A stretch of 64,000 nt of DNA from Tritrichomonas musculus (taxonomy: Eukaryota > Parabasalia > Tritrichomonadida > Tritrichomonadidae): contig JAPFFF010000012.1 of assembly GCA_039105265.1 (NCBI GenBank), positions 5,208,001 through 5,272,000 on the forward strand. The letters are read 5' to 3'. Position 1 is the first letter of the stretch; each line of letters opens with the position of its first letter. Positions 1-9,871 of the stretch are shown here, in pieces. The translations under genes were made by a program, and so were the position numbers. The notes below the pieces were generated by a model. The model did no database searches, had not been told where the DNA came from, and saw nothing but the letters and a program-made list of their open reading frames with translations.

Positions 1-27
1 TTTATACAATGATCAGGAATTTGATTT

Positions 28-252
28 TCAGAAGGAATCATAAATCTTAAAAAATTCTTCCTCTGAAAGTTTTACAACACTTCTCTCCTTTGTTTTAGGA
101 TTATATGTTACTTTTTCATAATTAGATTTGAGATAAACACGGTTTCCGAATTCATCTGTAAAAATAGCAATGTTTTTTGGAGTAAATTCCAATGGATAAT
201 TATCCATTTCTTGTTTTAGCTCTTTTATAGCCGGATTATCAAGAATAGACAT
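28..252 (-). CDS. Small hypothetical protein, 74 aa
   Basis: A complete small ORF starting at an ATG whose first base is 252 and ending in TGA at 28-30. The protein is hydrophilic, with no signal peptide or membrane segment, and has an acidic C-terminus ending in SEEEFFKIYDSF. I recognise no family. It lies outside the Maverick. Its start codon is only 12 bp from the inner edge of the inverted-repeat element at 265-962, so any original upstream control region has been displaced. It could be a host gene or a leftover of another mobile element; nothing in the sequence decides this. Confidence 0.4.
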   Translation of the reverse strand: MSILDNPAIKELKQEMDNYPLEFTPKNIAIFTDEFGNRVYLKSNYEKVTYNPKTKERSVVKLSEEEFFKIYDSF

Positions 253-264
253 TTTTAACAACTA

Positions 265-962
265 AACTTAAAGTAAAAAGGCAGACCACTATTTTTTCCC
301 TCAATTATTATGACATAAAATATTTCTTCTCATTTTTAAAATTTTTTAAATTTTATCTCAAAATCTTATTTACCAATCTTTTTTTTTTACGAATTTCATC
401 AATATCTCAGCAAAAACTTCAAGCAATCGCTAAATATGCATCAAAGAATTTTTTTACTCTTTAAACATTACAATTTGTTATATTATTTGATCTCTTCAGA
501 TATAAAATTTTTAACCTATTTTCAATCAAAAACACCAAATTTCACGTAATACACTCAACAACAAGAAGCTGTCATTAAAAAATTATCAGTTATGCGCCAA
601 AACAAGTTTTTTTACTCTTTTTATTTTTTGATCATATCTCATTGAACAGCACGACATAGCGCAGTAAGTATCAACTGTTTTTTTACAATAAGGAAATTAT
701 TTTTATATTAATTTTCATGAAAATATATAGCGATCCTAATGAAAAAAAGAGCAAAACTATTTTTTTAGTAAAACCCATTTTTATTCAATTTTAAATCATT
801 AATCATTGAAAATTAATAAAATTCAATTGGGAAAAAACTCATACCATTTTTTGAATATAAAAGCGTATATACGATCAAGAATTTGAATATAAAAAATTTA
901 TAACGATCATATAAAGTATTCAAATTATATTCAATTAGTGGTCTGAGTTTTTACTTTCAGTT
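265..962. mobile_element. Non-autonomous inverted-repeat element (Tc1/mariner-type MITE candidate)
   Basis: Bases 265-291 and the reverse complement of 936-962 match at 24 of 27 positions (core GTAAAAA..CAGACCACTA). The pair is flanked by TA on both sides (263-264 and 963-964), as expected of a Tc1/mariner-type target duplication. The 698-bp interior is AT-rich and has no credible ORF. The right edge lies 13 bp before the Maverick begins. Assignment to Tc1/mariner rests only on the TA duplication and is an inference. Confidence 0.5.
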
Positions 963-975
963 TAAAAATACAATG

Positions 976-1170
976 AGTAGTATGATGAAAAGGGTGATTT
1001 CGGACCGGGGGTCCTCACTCCCCCTTTTTGCATCCCGCACCTAGTGAAAGTACAACTGTCAAACTTTCGGTACAATTCTTATATCATTTTCATATAATAT
1101 CTACAACAGGCGTGATTTTTCAAAAATTACACTCAGACTTGTTTTCAAAATCGAAAATTTACATCATCGA
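976..1170 (+). repeat. Maverick left terminal inverted repeat
   Basis: About 195 bp, matching the reverse complement of 22737-22930 almost throughout. The outer 100 bp or so are identical. A short divergent patch lies near 1080-1098, and similarity stops after ACATCATCGA. A GC-rich stretch (CGGACCGGGGGTCCTCACTCCCCC) stands out from the AT-rich surroundings and may form a hairpin. The 65-aa ORF in the repeat (1028-1225) overlaps the terminus and is not taken as a gene. Confidence 0.95.
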
Positions 1171-1307
1171 ACTCAAAATCATGAACTTTTTTGATGATCT
1201 CAAATTTATCGAAATACATATGTGAGATAAATTTCTGAACTTTACATATGTTTTCAATACTGTTTTAATATTTGATCTGAGGTAGGTGATTTTAGGACCT
1301 GTATTGA

Positions 1308-1850
1308 GCATAAAAAAATTCAATAATTCATGAGGCCAATAAAATTCAATAATTCATGCGGCCATAAAATTCAATAATTCATGAGGCCAATAAAATTCAA
1401 TAATTCATGAGGCCAATAAAATTCAATAATTCATGCGGCCAATAAAATTCAATAATTCATGCGGCCATAAAATTCAATAATTCATGCGGCCATAAAATTC
1501 AATAATTCATGCGGCCAATAAAAAACATTCAAAAATTCTTGCGGTCATGTCCTTATGAAATATTCAATTTTCATGCGGCCAAAAAAAATTCAATAATTCA
1601 TGCGGACAAAAAATTCAATAATTCATGCGGCCAATAAAATTCAATAATTCATGCGGACATTAAAATTCATTTTTTATTTCACAATTCTTTTTTTTAGTTT
1701 TTATTTCACAATTCTTTTTTTAGTTTTTATTTCACAATTCTTTTTTTTAGTTTTTATTTCACAATTCTTTTTTTTAGTTTTTATTTCACAATTCTTTTTT
1801 TTAGTTTTTATTTCACAATTCTTTTCATTTTTTATATCATATTTCTTTCT
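1308..1850. repeat. Two adjacent tandem arrays inside the Maverick left end
   Basis: From about 1308 to 1665 a 25-28-bp unit (AAAATTCAATAATTCATG plus CGGCCA or AGGCCA) is repeated about 13 times with small length changes. From about 1670 to 1845 a different unit (TTTTTATTTCACAATTCTTT, about 27 bp) follows in about six copies. The region between the terminal repeat and the polymerase start at 2113 holds nothing else. The 96-aa ORF across the second array (1651-1941) is a product of the repeat. The arrays could be regulatory or replication-related, but this is only a guess. Confidence 0.85.
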
Positions 1851-2112
1851 TTCATTTTTATATCACATTTCACAATCCAAATCTGAAAATAAAAAATGTT
1901 GGCCCTTCTATATTTCGAACCATGTAACTTTACACTTATGAAATACCACTGAGCTAGGATTTCAATTATGATTTCAATTATGATTTTAATATTTGAAATT
2001 CAATTCTGAAAAATCAAAAATGAAAAAAACATGATTTCTAAAAATTTCTGAATTTCATTTATTAAACATAATTTTTGTTTTTCATTTTTTTTATCAAACA
2101 TAAACAACACAA

Positions 2113-5100
2113 ATGACAAAACTAGAGGACACACCTACGCCAAAATTATACGAACTTTTGAGCATGATAGAAAATGAGAAGATAACAGAAGGCGATCTCG
2201 ATATTGACAGCAAGGACGAGCTCATAGATATTATCGCTTTTGATATTCTACAACTTGGTTACAATGGTGATAACAATTATGAAGCTATGTTCTGGTTCAT
2301 GAAAGGTAGAGAACAAACGAAAAACACAAATGAAGTCCCAAATGTTCCTCCTCCAAGAGAAATTCCACGCTATATCGACAACAATGATTATTACTTTTTG
2401 AAGAACATCAAGAACAACATATGGAGGAAGGTCACTAAGGATGATTCTTTTGTGAAGATAACTTATAACGATTTCATTAAGCTCAAGGACGAGCAGGAAA
2501 AAATAGTGGACGCAATTATGAAGAAACTTTATGATTCCCCTGAGTATTGGCATATAAATTTCGAGCAACTTACGAACAGAGGTAGAGAATTAATATTTCC
2601 TGCTCTTCATAATTTCTTTAACACTATTGTCAAAAATTTCTCTGTCACAAATCAATATAAGCTCAGGTTCAAAGTCAATAATGAATGGCGCACTTTGCCT
2701 CTCACTTCTGAAAACTTCAACAAGCTTATGGAAAACTTTACGAAGAAACATTTTATATTCGACATGGATGATGTCAAGCCTGAGTACTTTTATGAGAAGG
2801 GCAGTATGGAACTCCCAGAATGGTCTCTCTTTTCTCAGCTTATTTTCAGCAAAACCAAAAATGTCAGAAGTAATGCAGATCGCGGAGGTTCATTCTTTCA
2901 ATTCTTAGTCAAAGAGAGCTGCCCAAAAGAGATAGTAAAATACCTGACTCGCCTACAAATTTTCGACAATCTTGCTAACAACAAAGGTACACAACGAAAA
3001 GAACTTGATGACTGTTGTTTCATATATGCTCTTCAACAAACAGGGTCCTATGATGAAGAAACCTTAAATCAAATGCGGCTAAGAATCAACAACAGATATC
3101 TCTCCAATTCTGCTATCAACAATCTATGTCAGGAATTTAAGATCCACATCAGCGTTTCTTACATAAATGAAGACGCGAATTCCAAAAACAAAAAGAAATC
3201 AATAGGGAAGAATTCATATATAGGAGTCGAGAAAGCTGAGCCAAATCGCACTCACAAATTCAACATTTACGAGAAACACTACTTTATAGAAGAAAAGACT
3301 CCCTTTTCCACATACTACATCAATAATCTCACTTCTCTTACACCAGACAAGGCGAGCATGGAGTACAACAGCAATCATTGGAGGAAGGCTAGACATTTCA
3401 TAAGTTCTTCCAATTTAGTACGCACACTTATGAAGGAAAATTATTTCCGACCTTTAAACTTTGGAGATGGCTGTATTCTCAAAACTGTTTTCAATGATGA
3501 TATCAAGAAGGATGTTTCTAGAATTAACTTAGAATATGATGAAAAGTCCTGCACCCAACTTATAAAGCCCAGAACATTTAAGAAGAAGGGAGGAGAGGAG
3601 AAACAAGGTGAAAAGTCATATTGGTATTGTGATTCTGAGGCAGATACTTCTGGTGATATTCATCGTCCATACATGTTTGTTCTCCAATCTCAAGATGGTA
3701 CAATAACGAAAACTTTTAAAGGTGAGGATTGTAGTGTTTCATTTCTGGATTTCCTTCCTGATTTCTCTGTAGTGTACTTCCATAACTTAGCTTACGATAT
3801 CAGATTTCTTTGTTCTTACGGCATAAGGAAGTCTGTCATTAAGGGTAACAAATTTATGAAAGGCACAATTATCTATAAGTCTAAAACCCTCTACTTCCGA
3901 GACACACTTCCTATACTCTCATGCAAACTTTCACAACTACCATCAATGTTTAATCTCGATAGTGGACAGAAAGAAGTTTTCCCCTACAAGTATTATACCA
4001 TGGAAAGGCTATCCAAAAATATAGGTGTAATAGAGGAAGCAGGAGAGAATGAAGATAAGAGATGGACAGAAGAGACGAAACAACAATTCCGCCACAACAT
4101 AGATATTATAGGCTGCCGTCTCTCTGATACCACTTTTGATATGTACAAGTATGCTGAATTTTATTGTGCCCAAGATGTGAACATTTTGCGACAGGGATTT
4201 AATAAATTTAGAGATGGTTTTATAGAAGATTTCAACATAGATCCTTTCAACTTTGTCTCCATCTCTTCTCTCGCGAATGAAGTTTTCAATAACAAAGTTT
4301 ATTATGGTCACGATTTATATAAAATTGGTGGTGTTCCTAGATATTTCTGTGCACATGCTATCTACGGCGGGAGGTGTATGACAGCGTACAACAAGAAATG
4401 GCACACACAAAAGAAGGTATGTGATTTCGATGCAGTTTCTTTATATCCGTCTGCTATGGCACGCCTATGGACCGTAAGTGGCACTCCTAAAGTTATAGAA
4501 AAAGAGAATCTCAACATGGAATTCCTATCTAAGCAGAGTGCGTATGTTGTCGAGATTGAAGTTACAAAAGTTAACAAACATTATCCTTTCCCTCTTCTTG
4601 TTCGTAAAGTAAATAACCTGAACTTAAATGATGATAATATAGATGAGCCTGTGACGATGATAGTAGATAACATTTACCTTACAGACCTCATACGTTTCCA
4701 GAAGATAGAGTTCACATTGCTGAGAGGGTACTACTGGGATGGTAAGAAAGACTACACAATTCGCAAGGTCATTAGAGAAATCTTCAACAAGAGGCTCGAA
4801 TACAAGAAGCAAAAAAATCCTCTCCAAAACTTATACAAACTTATCATGAACAGCTGCTATGGTAAAACTATAGAAAGGCCCACAGATAAAGAATTTAAGT
4901 ATATGTACGAGGGAGAAGAGCTAGACAAGTACTGGAAGAAGAATTATATGAAGATCAAGGAAGATGTACAGCTCCATAACTCAAAACTGCACTCCCTAAA
5001 AGTCCTAAAACCTATAGATGACCATTTTAATTTCTCCCTCTTAGGAATACAAGTTCTGTCCATGAGTAAGAGAATTATGAATGAAGTTATGTGCCTTGCC

Positions 5101-5580
5101 TACGATATTGGATGTCACATATACTACCAAGATACAGATAGCATGCATATAGAGCTCGCAGATTTACCAAAACTTGAGAAAGCCTATAAAGAAATGTACG
5201 GAAGAGAACTCATAGGTAGTAATTTAGGACAATTCCACTCTGATTTCCCAACTATCAACAAGCATGATGAAATTCCTGTCGCCATTGAAAGTTACTTCCT
5301 GATGAAGAAAATGTATATTGACAAACTTACAGATTCCACAGGTGATATAGATTTTATGATTCGCGGTAAAGGTCTAACATTAAATTCTATAAAACATGCT
5401 GCAAAACAATTTGGTGGTGATTATATGAAACTTTACGAGCATCTCTACAATGGAAACTCAGTAATGTTTGATCTTACTCAGGGGCAGCCATGTTTCAAGT
5501 TCAATTCCAACATGACTATCTCTACACTTACGAAATTCCAAAGAAAGATCAAAACAAATTACGAAGAAGGATATGAATGA
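2113..5580 (+). CDS. Protein-primed family B DNA polymerase of the Maverick, 1155 aa
   Basis: It replicates the element and contains both exonuclease and polymerase domains. Visible motifs are ExoI around D507-S-E509, ExoII HNLAYD at 557-562, ExoIII YCAQD at 684-688, Pol A DFDAVSLYPS at 771-780, Pol B KLIMNSCYG at 909-917 and Pol C YQDTDS at 1005-1010; all catalytic aspartates are present. The roughly 450-residue N-terminal region includes a DDCCFIYALQQTG motif (299-311) and a later HYFIEE motif (H389). These resemble the Cys and His motifs of OTU-like domains found at the N-terminus of some viral and Maverick polymerases. Start: ATG at 2113 after an AT-rich leader; stop TGA. The convergent integrase ends 58 bp downstream. 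The ORF is intact. Confidence 0.95.
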   Translation: MTKLEDTPTPKLYELLSMIENEKITEGDLDIDSKDELIDIIAFDILQLGYNGDNNYEAMFWFMKGREQTKNTNEVPNVPPPREIPRYIDNNDYYFLKNIKNNIWRKVTKDDSFVKITYNDFIKLKDEQEKIVDAIMKKLYDSPEYWHINFEQLTNRGRELIFPALHNFFNTIVKNFSVTNQYKLRFKVNNEWRTLPLTSENFNKLMENFTKKHFIFDMDDVKPEYFYEKGSMELPEWSLFSQLIFSKTKNVRSNADRGGSFFQFLVKESCPKEIVKYLTRLQIFDNLANNKGTQRKELDDCCFIYALQQTGSYDEETLNQMRLRINNRYLSNSAINNLCQEFKIHISVSYINEDANSKNKKKSIGKNSYIGVEKAEPNRTHKFNIYEKHYFIEEKTPFSTYYINNLTSLTPDKASMEYNSNHWRKARHFISSSNLVRTLMKENYFRPLNFGDGCILKTVFNDDIKKDVSRINLEYDEKSCTQLIKPRTFKKKGGEEKQGEKSYWYCDSEADTSGDIHRPYMFVLQSQDGTITKTFKGEDCSVSFLDFLPDFSVVYFHNLAYDIRFLCSYGIRKSVIKGNKFMKGTIIYKSKTLYFRDTLPILSCKLSQLPSMFNLDSGQKEVFPYKYYTMERLSKNIGVIEEAGENEDKRWTEETKQQFRHNIDIIGCRLSDTTFDMYKYAEFYCAQDVNILRQGFNKFRDGFIEDFNIDPFNFVSISSLANEVFNNKVYYGHDLYKIGGVPRYFCAHAIYGGRCMTAYNKKWHTQKKVCDFDAVSLYPSAMARLWTVSGTPKVIEKENLNMEFLSKQSAYVVEIEVTKVNKHYPFPLLVRKVNNLNLNDDNIDEPVTMIVDNIYLTDLIRFQKIEFTLLRGYYWDGKKDYTIRKVIREIFNKRLEYKKQKNPLQNLYKLIMNSCYGKTIERPTDKEFKYMYEGEELDKYWKKNYMKIKEDVQLHNSKLHSLKVLKPIDDHFNFSLLGIQVLSMSKRIMNEVMCLAYDIGCHIYYQDTDSMHIELADLPKLEKAYKEMYGRELIGSNLGQFHSDFPTINKHDEIPVAIESYFLMKKMYIDKLTDSTGDIDFMIRGKGLTLNSIKHAAKQFGGDYMKLYEHLYNGNSVMFDLTQGQPCFKFNSNMTISTLTKFQRKIKTNYEEGYE

Positions 5581-5638
5581 ACATCACAAAAAAAGTTCAC
5601 CATATTTTTCTCTTCATTCTTTAGCTATATTTTTCTCT

Positions 5639-6766
5639 TTAATAATTCTTCTTTAATCTATATCTTGGCACAACTTGCTCTCTATTTTTGTTATCTCGCA
5701 CTCTGTACAAACCTTCTTCATACCCTACTACAAAATGTTCTCCAGGCTGTACTACCCTTCTTCTTTTCATCATTGTATCTTTAGGATTGTAGACCTTTAC
5801 ATTAGCCCCCTTTTCTAATTTCCAATCTTTTCTGTTCATAATTTCATAGTTCTCTTGTACGATCTTCCTTACTATGAATTCTTCTAGGTCCGCATCATCT
5901 TGCACCATCTTTGGAGTTACATCAAATCCTGCATACTTAGATAGAGTTTTATGAGGAGAATTATTATACTGCCACACAATTTCTGTCATAATATTTGGTG
6001 TTATTCTTTCTACTTTCATTAAGTAAGCCATATCACGAATAGTACGTATAACTCTATCTATAATTCCCAGAGACGAGTGCAAAGGTTCCGTATGTCCTCC
6101 CACAGTTTGTCTTCTCACTTTTTCAAACTTTATTCTTTGTGGGAAATCATGATAAACATTTATAGCCTCCTCAGAGATAAAAGCTTTTTCTGCATCCCCT
6201 ATTAACTTTTCCACATATAGATTATCAAAGTCTACCATATCACCAAGAGCATTTATAAATACCTGCGCTGATTTTATTTCTCTTGTGATAACTCTATTAC
6301 CGTTATTCACTGCTACATTTACAGGTCTAGCAAATAAGTAGCGAGTATTAATGTTGATAGCAATAAGGTACACTATATCCTGAGTCTGCATCAAGTCTAT
6401 CAAGTATGTATATCTACTAGCGACAGAGTGCAGCTGAAAGTTTTTGATGTTCTCCTTTAATGGAAAATTATTACTGTGGACCTCCTCTGTGTTCTTCCTA
6501 AGTCTACTCTCTAATTCTTGTAACCTTGCTACCTTATTTTTGGACTTGAATCCTATGAAGTTATTTATAGGTGGCTCCACTAATAAATCACCATATTTTC
6601 TGACATACCTTTTCTCATATTCTTTATACCAACTATCTAGCTTCCTCTTTGTAGGTCTAAAATCTTGCATAAGTAAGTTAAATTCGTTGTAGGTAAGCTT
6701 TTTAGGGTTTTCATTTACGAGCTGCTCTATTCTTACTCCCTCAAATGCTGATGAGAATAAATTCAT
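5639..6766 (-). CDS. Maverick integrase (retroviral-type DDE), 375 aa
   Basis: It inserts excised element DNA into new sites. The start used is the ATG at 6766, since the 10 extra residues from the 6796 start overlap the opposite gene. The catalytic core runs from about 120 to 245: D124 in LIDLMQTQD, the NTRYLFARPV strand, D191 in LIGDAEKAF, and the third motif GIIDRVIRTIRD. In that last motif the position normally taken by glutamate is D237; E227 lies exactly 35 residues after D191 minus one and is an alternative. The C-terminus (about 315-370) looks like an SH3/chromo-type barrel, with KGANVKVYNPKD and HFVVGYEEGLYRVRD. An N-terminal basic segment may hold a zinc-less HHCC remnant. It is divergent with 6787-7017, leaving only 20 bp between start codons. 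Confidence 0.92.
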   Translation of the reverse strand: MNLFSSAFEGVRIEQLVNENPKKLTYNEFNLLMQDFRPTKRKLDSWYKEYEKRYVRKYGDLLVEPPINNFIGFKSKNKVARLQELESRLRKNTEEVHSNNFPLKENIKNFQLHSVASRYTYLIDLMQTQDIVYLIAININTRYLFARPVNVAVNNGNRVITREIKSAQVFINALGDMVDFDNLYVEKLIGDAEKAFISEEAINVYHDFPQRIKFEKVRRQTVGGHTEPLHSSLGIIDRVIRTIRDMAYLMKVERITPNIMTEIVWQYNNSPHKTLSKYAGFDVTPKMVQDDADLEEFIVRKIVQENYEIMNRKDWKLEKGANVKVYNPKDTMMKRRRVVQPGEHFVVGYEEGLYRVRDNKNREQVVPRYRLKKNY

Positions 6767-6786
6767 ACTTTTTATTTCAGCTAAAA

Positions 6787-7017
6787 ATGACAACATCCTT
6801 ACCCCCGCTCAGAAGACCACATCAGAGAAGTACTTTTGCAACTCAAACCTTAAAGCAGATCAACAGTAGACTTCAATATTACAGGCGAGTTCTAAACACA
6901 CCTATGCCCGAAGATGAGAAAGGAATAATGAAAAGACAGAAATTACAAGCCAAATATGACAGAGATATGAAAGTTAGAAGATTATTAAACAGAGCTATTT
7001 CTAATTATTATTCATGA
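6787..7017 (+). CDS. Small basic Maverick protein, 76 aa
   Basis: The ATG at 6787 (MTTSLPPLRRPH) is preferred over the ATG at 6745, because the longer form would overlap the integrase start on the other strand. The product is strongly basic and helical (KQINSRLQYYRRVLN, MKRQKLQAKYDRDMKVRRL), consistent with a DNA-binding or virion core role, though no family is recognised. It is 28 bp upstream of the next gene on the same strand, so the two may share a promoter. The 20-bp space shared with the integrase must hold both transcription starts. Confidence 0.6.
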   Translation: MTTSLPPLRRPHQRSTFATQTLKQINSRLQYYRRVLNTPMPEDEKGIMKRQKLQAKYDRDMKVRRLLNRAISNYYS

Positions 7018-7045
7018 GCATTTTTTGTTTCTTGTTGATTATTAA

Positions 7046-7597
7046 ATGTCCAACACTCTTCGCCAAGCAAGAATTTTATCAAGTGAGAATGACGCTAGTG
7101 TAAAACAAGAGCAGAGTACAAATGTTAACATAAAAATAACTCCCAACAAAAGTACTCCACAAGTTACATATCCTCAAGTTTCTCCTGTAAATTTTACTTC
7201 ACAGACGACAGCATCAGCATTTCCATCAGTACAAGCAACAAGCAGAGGTATAGCAGATTTGGGCACTGAGTTAGATACACTTGAGAAGAAAAACAAATTT
7301 TTAGAAATGCTGGTTGCCATGTATGAAACAAATCCTCTGAAAATCAATAGTTATGTAGTTTGTGATAGTAAATTGCTGATGAACATGATTAAACTTTTAA
7401 CAGACGCCGACAAAATAGAGTTAGTATTAGATGAAAGTGATGTTGGGTGTGGCTGCAGTGGTGCCAATAGTAAGTTCATCAAGATAGACAAAATTCTGGT
7501 ATACAAAAATAACAAAGCCGAAGATCTAAAGTATGGTTATAACGAAATCTATACACAATTTATAAGATATGGTGTAAGTTTGAAAATTGTAGTGTAA
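7046..7597 (+). CDS. Maverick hypothetical protein, 183 aa
   Basis: It has a low-complexity S/T/Q-rich N-terminus (about 1-75), then a folded-looking part from about 78 onward (ELDTLEKKNKFLEMLVAMYE, a possible coiled coil). A cysteine cluster GCGCSG (about 132-137) follows, then a beta-rich tail ending KIVV. No signal peptide or TM segment is present. The gene ends about 50 bp before the convergent fibre gene. I do not recognise the family. Its position between integrase and fibre gene suggests a virion or assembly role, which is inference. Confidence 0.6.
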   Translation: MSNTLRQARILSSENDASVKQEQSTNVNIKITPNKSTPQVTYPQVSPVNFTSQTTASAFPSVQATSRGIADLGTELDTLEKKNKFLEMLVAMYETNPLKINSYVVCDSKLLMNMIKLLTDADKIELVLDESDVGCGCSGANSKFIKIDKILVYKNNKAEDLKYGYNEIYTQFIRYGVSLKIVV

Positions 7598-7647
7598 GTA
7601 ATGAAAAATAATAAATGAAAAATAATAATGATGAACATGAATGACCC

Positions 7648-9864
7648 TCACAATTTAAACAATGCTAGTGTATGTTCATTTATTTTTGCACTTACTTTTC
7701 CAACTATACTTTGCTGAATCTTTAAAGTCATAGCATAATCCTCATCTAAGATTCTGCCATCATATAAAAGCACATCTCCTACAGCATAAATGTTAGCATC
7801 GTCAACATAGAAAAGGTAGTCTCCATGTGTAGCAAAAGTTATGTTACCGTTTTCTTCATCCACCTTAGTAACAACACCCACAAATTCTTTCCATGTTCCA
7901 TCTATAATTACAGAACATATACAATCTGTACTGTCTGTCGCTGATGATGAAATCCAAACACCATTCTCTCTTTTATACACATGTCCTGACATAAACACAG
8001 GTTTTCCAATTTTGAAGTCAGATATTTCCTCTCCAGCTTCTATAGGTGCGAGATGTGTAATGGTAGTGCTGTTTGCAGATGTTATAGTACCTGTGACAGT
8101 AAGGTTGCCATGAATTCCTGTTGATCTTCTTAAGTCAATATAATCTGTGCTCCATGATATTGTAGGTTCTAAATTACGAAATCCAAGAACACCTATTGCT
8201 GGCTCTTGATAACTAAGTGAAATCATATTAGCTTCTGCTGGTCCTTTTCCAATATTAATTCCAACAATATAATTATTATTTAATAGAGAATTAGTGATAT
8301 ACATCCCTGTTGGAAAAGTTGTTTCTACTTTTAAAATACCATTTATTGTAGAATTCCCCGTAGTTTTCACATATTTTTCATTTGCTGTGACTTCTGTAAG
8401 TAGAGGTTTCTGATCCTCAAGATTACAGGGATTTGCTAATAAAGTTTGTTTGTCATCTTTATCATAATGAAGAATAATATTATCATTTATATCACTTATT
8501 AAAAAACCACAGGGTGTAGCTCCAAAACTAGCTTCATTATAAGAAGAATCATAATTTATAATCTTCAAAGCTGGATTTCCATAATGTGATTCTAGAGATA
8601 CACATTTATTATTATCTGTGTTTGCCATCACAATTTCATTCTTTTCTGCATCATACTTAAACAAATTATATTTTGTTAGTTCTTCTACTAATTTTACAGT
8701 AGGCACAGCAACATCATTTGTGGTAGAACTTTCATCATACTGCTGTGAATTTACCACAGTTGGAATAGATGTAATCTGGGCATATGTAGAAAGATCTGGT
8801 AATTCAGTTTTGAGAGCATATGGTTCTAGATCAACAGTAGGAATATCAGTTTTGAGTGCGTATGGTTCTAGATCACCACCATAAGTCACATATTCTGTAA
8901 AGTATGTTTCGTTAGGATCATGATTTAGTAGAGTCTCATCAGAAAAATTGGAATTAACGTTCAAAAATCTGACTTTACCATCTTTCCAATAATAAATGCT
9001 GGTGTCTAACCTAATTTGAGTATATCCTTGTTGCCCCGGGAATGTAAACCTTTTCTTGGTACCGCTAGTAGCATTTTGGACTTCTATATTTTGAAGAGTA
9101 CCATTTATAACATCTGCTGTGATACCCACCCAATCTGGCTCGTTCGCAGAATTTGTCCACCTCAGTACTATTTTTACACCAAAATTCGTAGGTTTCTTAG
9201 CTAAATTAAATACAAAAGAATTTCCCCCATCCTTTCTGTCAACTTCATATGGGATATTATTAGTTTTAGTAGCATATGGAGTAAGATCATAAGTAGGGAT
9301 ATCAGTTTTGAGTGCGTAAGGTTCGAGATCAACAGTAGGGATATCAGTTTTGAGTGCGTATGGTTCGAGGTCCACAGTAGGGATATCAGTTTTGAGAGCA
9401 TACTTTTCTTCTGCAACTTCTTTAGTCTCATACTTATTAAACTCATATGCTAGTTCATCTTCGTCTACAAATTTCTCTTCTACTTGTGCAGAGGTATAAT
9501 ACGGACTCAAATCTACCGTAGTAATTTCATCTTTCTTCACATATGGAGTAAGGTCAGGAATTTCATCTTTCTTGGCATATATGGTCATATCTTTATTTTC
9601 AACAGCTGCGATTCTCTCTTCATGATTTACAAGCTGTGATTTTATAGAAATTCCTCCAAGAATCATATCTCCATCAACAATAATATCATCTTTAACATAT
9701 ATAGATTCATAGTCATTATTGTCATTACCAGAATTGCTATTTACAAAAGCGCCATCCTCAACATTTTTCTTTGTTAGTATTCCTGTCATTTGATATAAAA
9801 AGAAAAGTCCAACAATAACGATACTCAGAGTAGTGACAGTCAAAAATGATACCAATAATAGCAA
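7648..9864 (-). CDS. Fibre-like repeat protein with N-terminal membrane segment, about 713-738 aa
   Basis: The open frame begins at 9864 with a hydrophobic segment of about 24 residues (VSFLTVTTLSIVIVGLFFLY), then a linker, and then repeats of the type PYALKTDIPTVDLE. Four or five copies lie at about 150-200 and two to three more at about 345-385. Shaft-like repeats of this kind occur in viral and phage fibres. The long beta-rich C-terminal part would be a head or knob (for example SGHVYKRENGVW). Start problem: no ATG precedes the hydrophobic segment in this frame. The nearest ATG (9871) is one base out of frame, and the first in-frame ATG is residue 26 (9789). So either the membrane anchor is lost, a non-AUG start is used, or one base has been gained or lost. 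Likely a surface or attachment protein of the virion. Confidence 0.75.
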   Translation of the reverse strand: MLLLVSFLTVTTLSIVIVGLFFLYQMTGILTKKNVEDGAFVNSNSGNDNNDYESIYVKDDIIVDGDMILGGISIKSQLVNHEERIAAVENKDMTIYAKKDEIPDLTPYVKKDEITTVDLSPYYTSAQVEEKFVDEDELAYEFNKYETKEVAEEKYALKTDIPTVDLEPYALKTDIPTVDLEPYALKTDIPTYDLTPYATKTNNIPYEVDRKDGGNSFVFNLAKKPTNFGVKIVLRWTNSANEPDWVGITADVINGTLQNIEVQNATSGTKKRFTFPGQQGYTQIRLDTSIYYWKDGKVRFLNVNSNFSDETLLNHDPNETYFTEYVTYGGDLEPYALKTDIPTVDLEPYALKTELPDLSTYAQITSIPTVVNSQQYDESSTTNDVAVPTVKLVEELTKYNLFKYDAEKNEIVMANTDNNKCVSLESHYGNPALKIINYDSSYNEASFGATPCGFLISDINDNIILHYDKDDKQTLLANPCNLEDQKPLLTEVTANEKYVKTTGNSTINGILKVETTFPTGMYITNSLLNNNYIVGINIGKGPAEANMISLSYQEPAIGVLGFRNLEPTISWSTDYIDLRRSTGIHGNLTVTGTITSANSTTITHLAPIEAGEEISDFKIGKPVFMSGHVYKRENGVWISSSATDSTDCICSVIIDGTWKEFVGVVTKVDEENGNITFATHGDYLFYVDDANIYAVGDVLLYDGRILDEDYAMTLKIQQSIVGKVSAKINEHTLALFKL

Positions 9865-9871
9865 CTTTCAT

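Noticed and set aside
1028-1225. 65-aa ORF in the Maverick left terminus (and 87-aa at 22615-22878)
   Set aside because: Both are the terminal inverted repeat read in the same frame; the second overlaps a real gene on the opposite strand.
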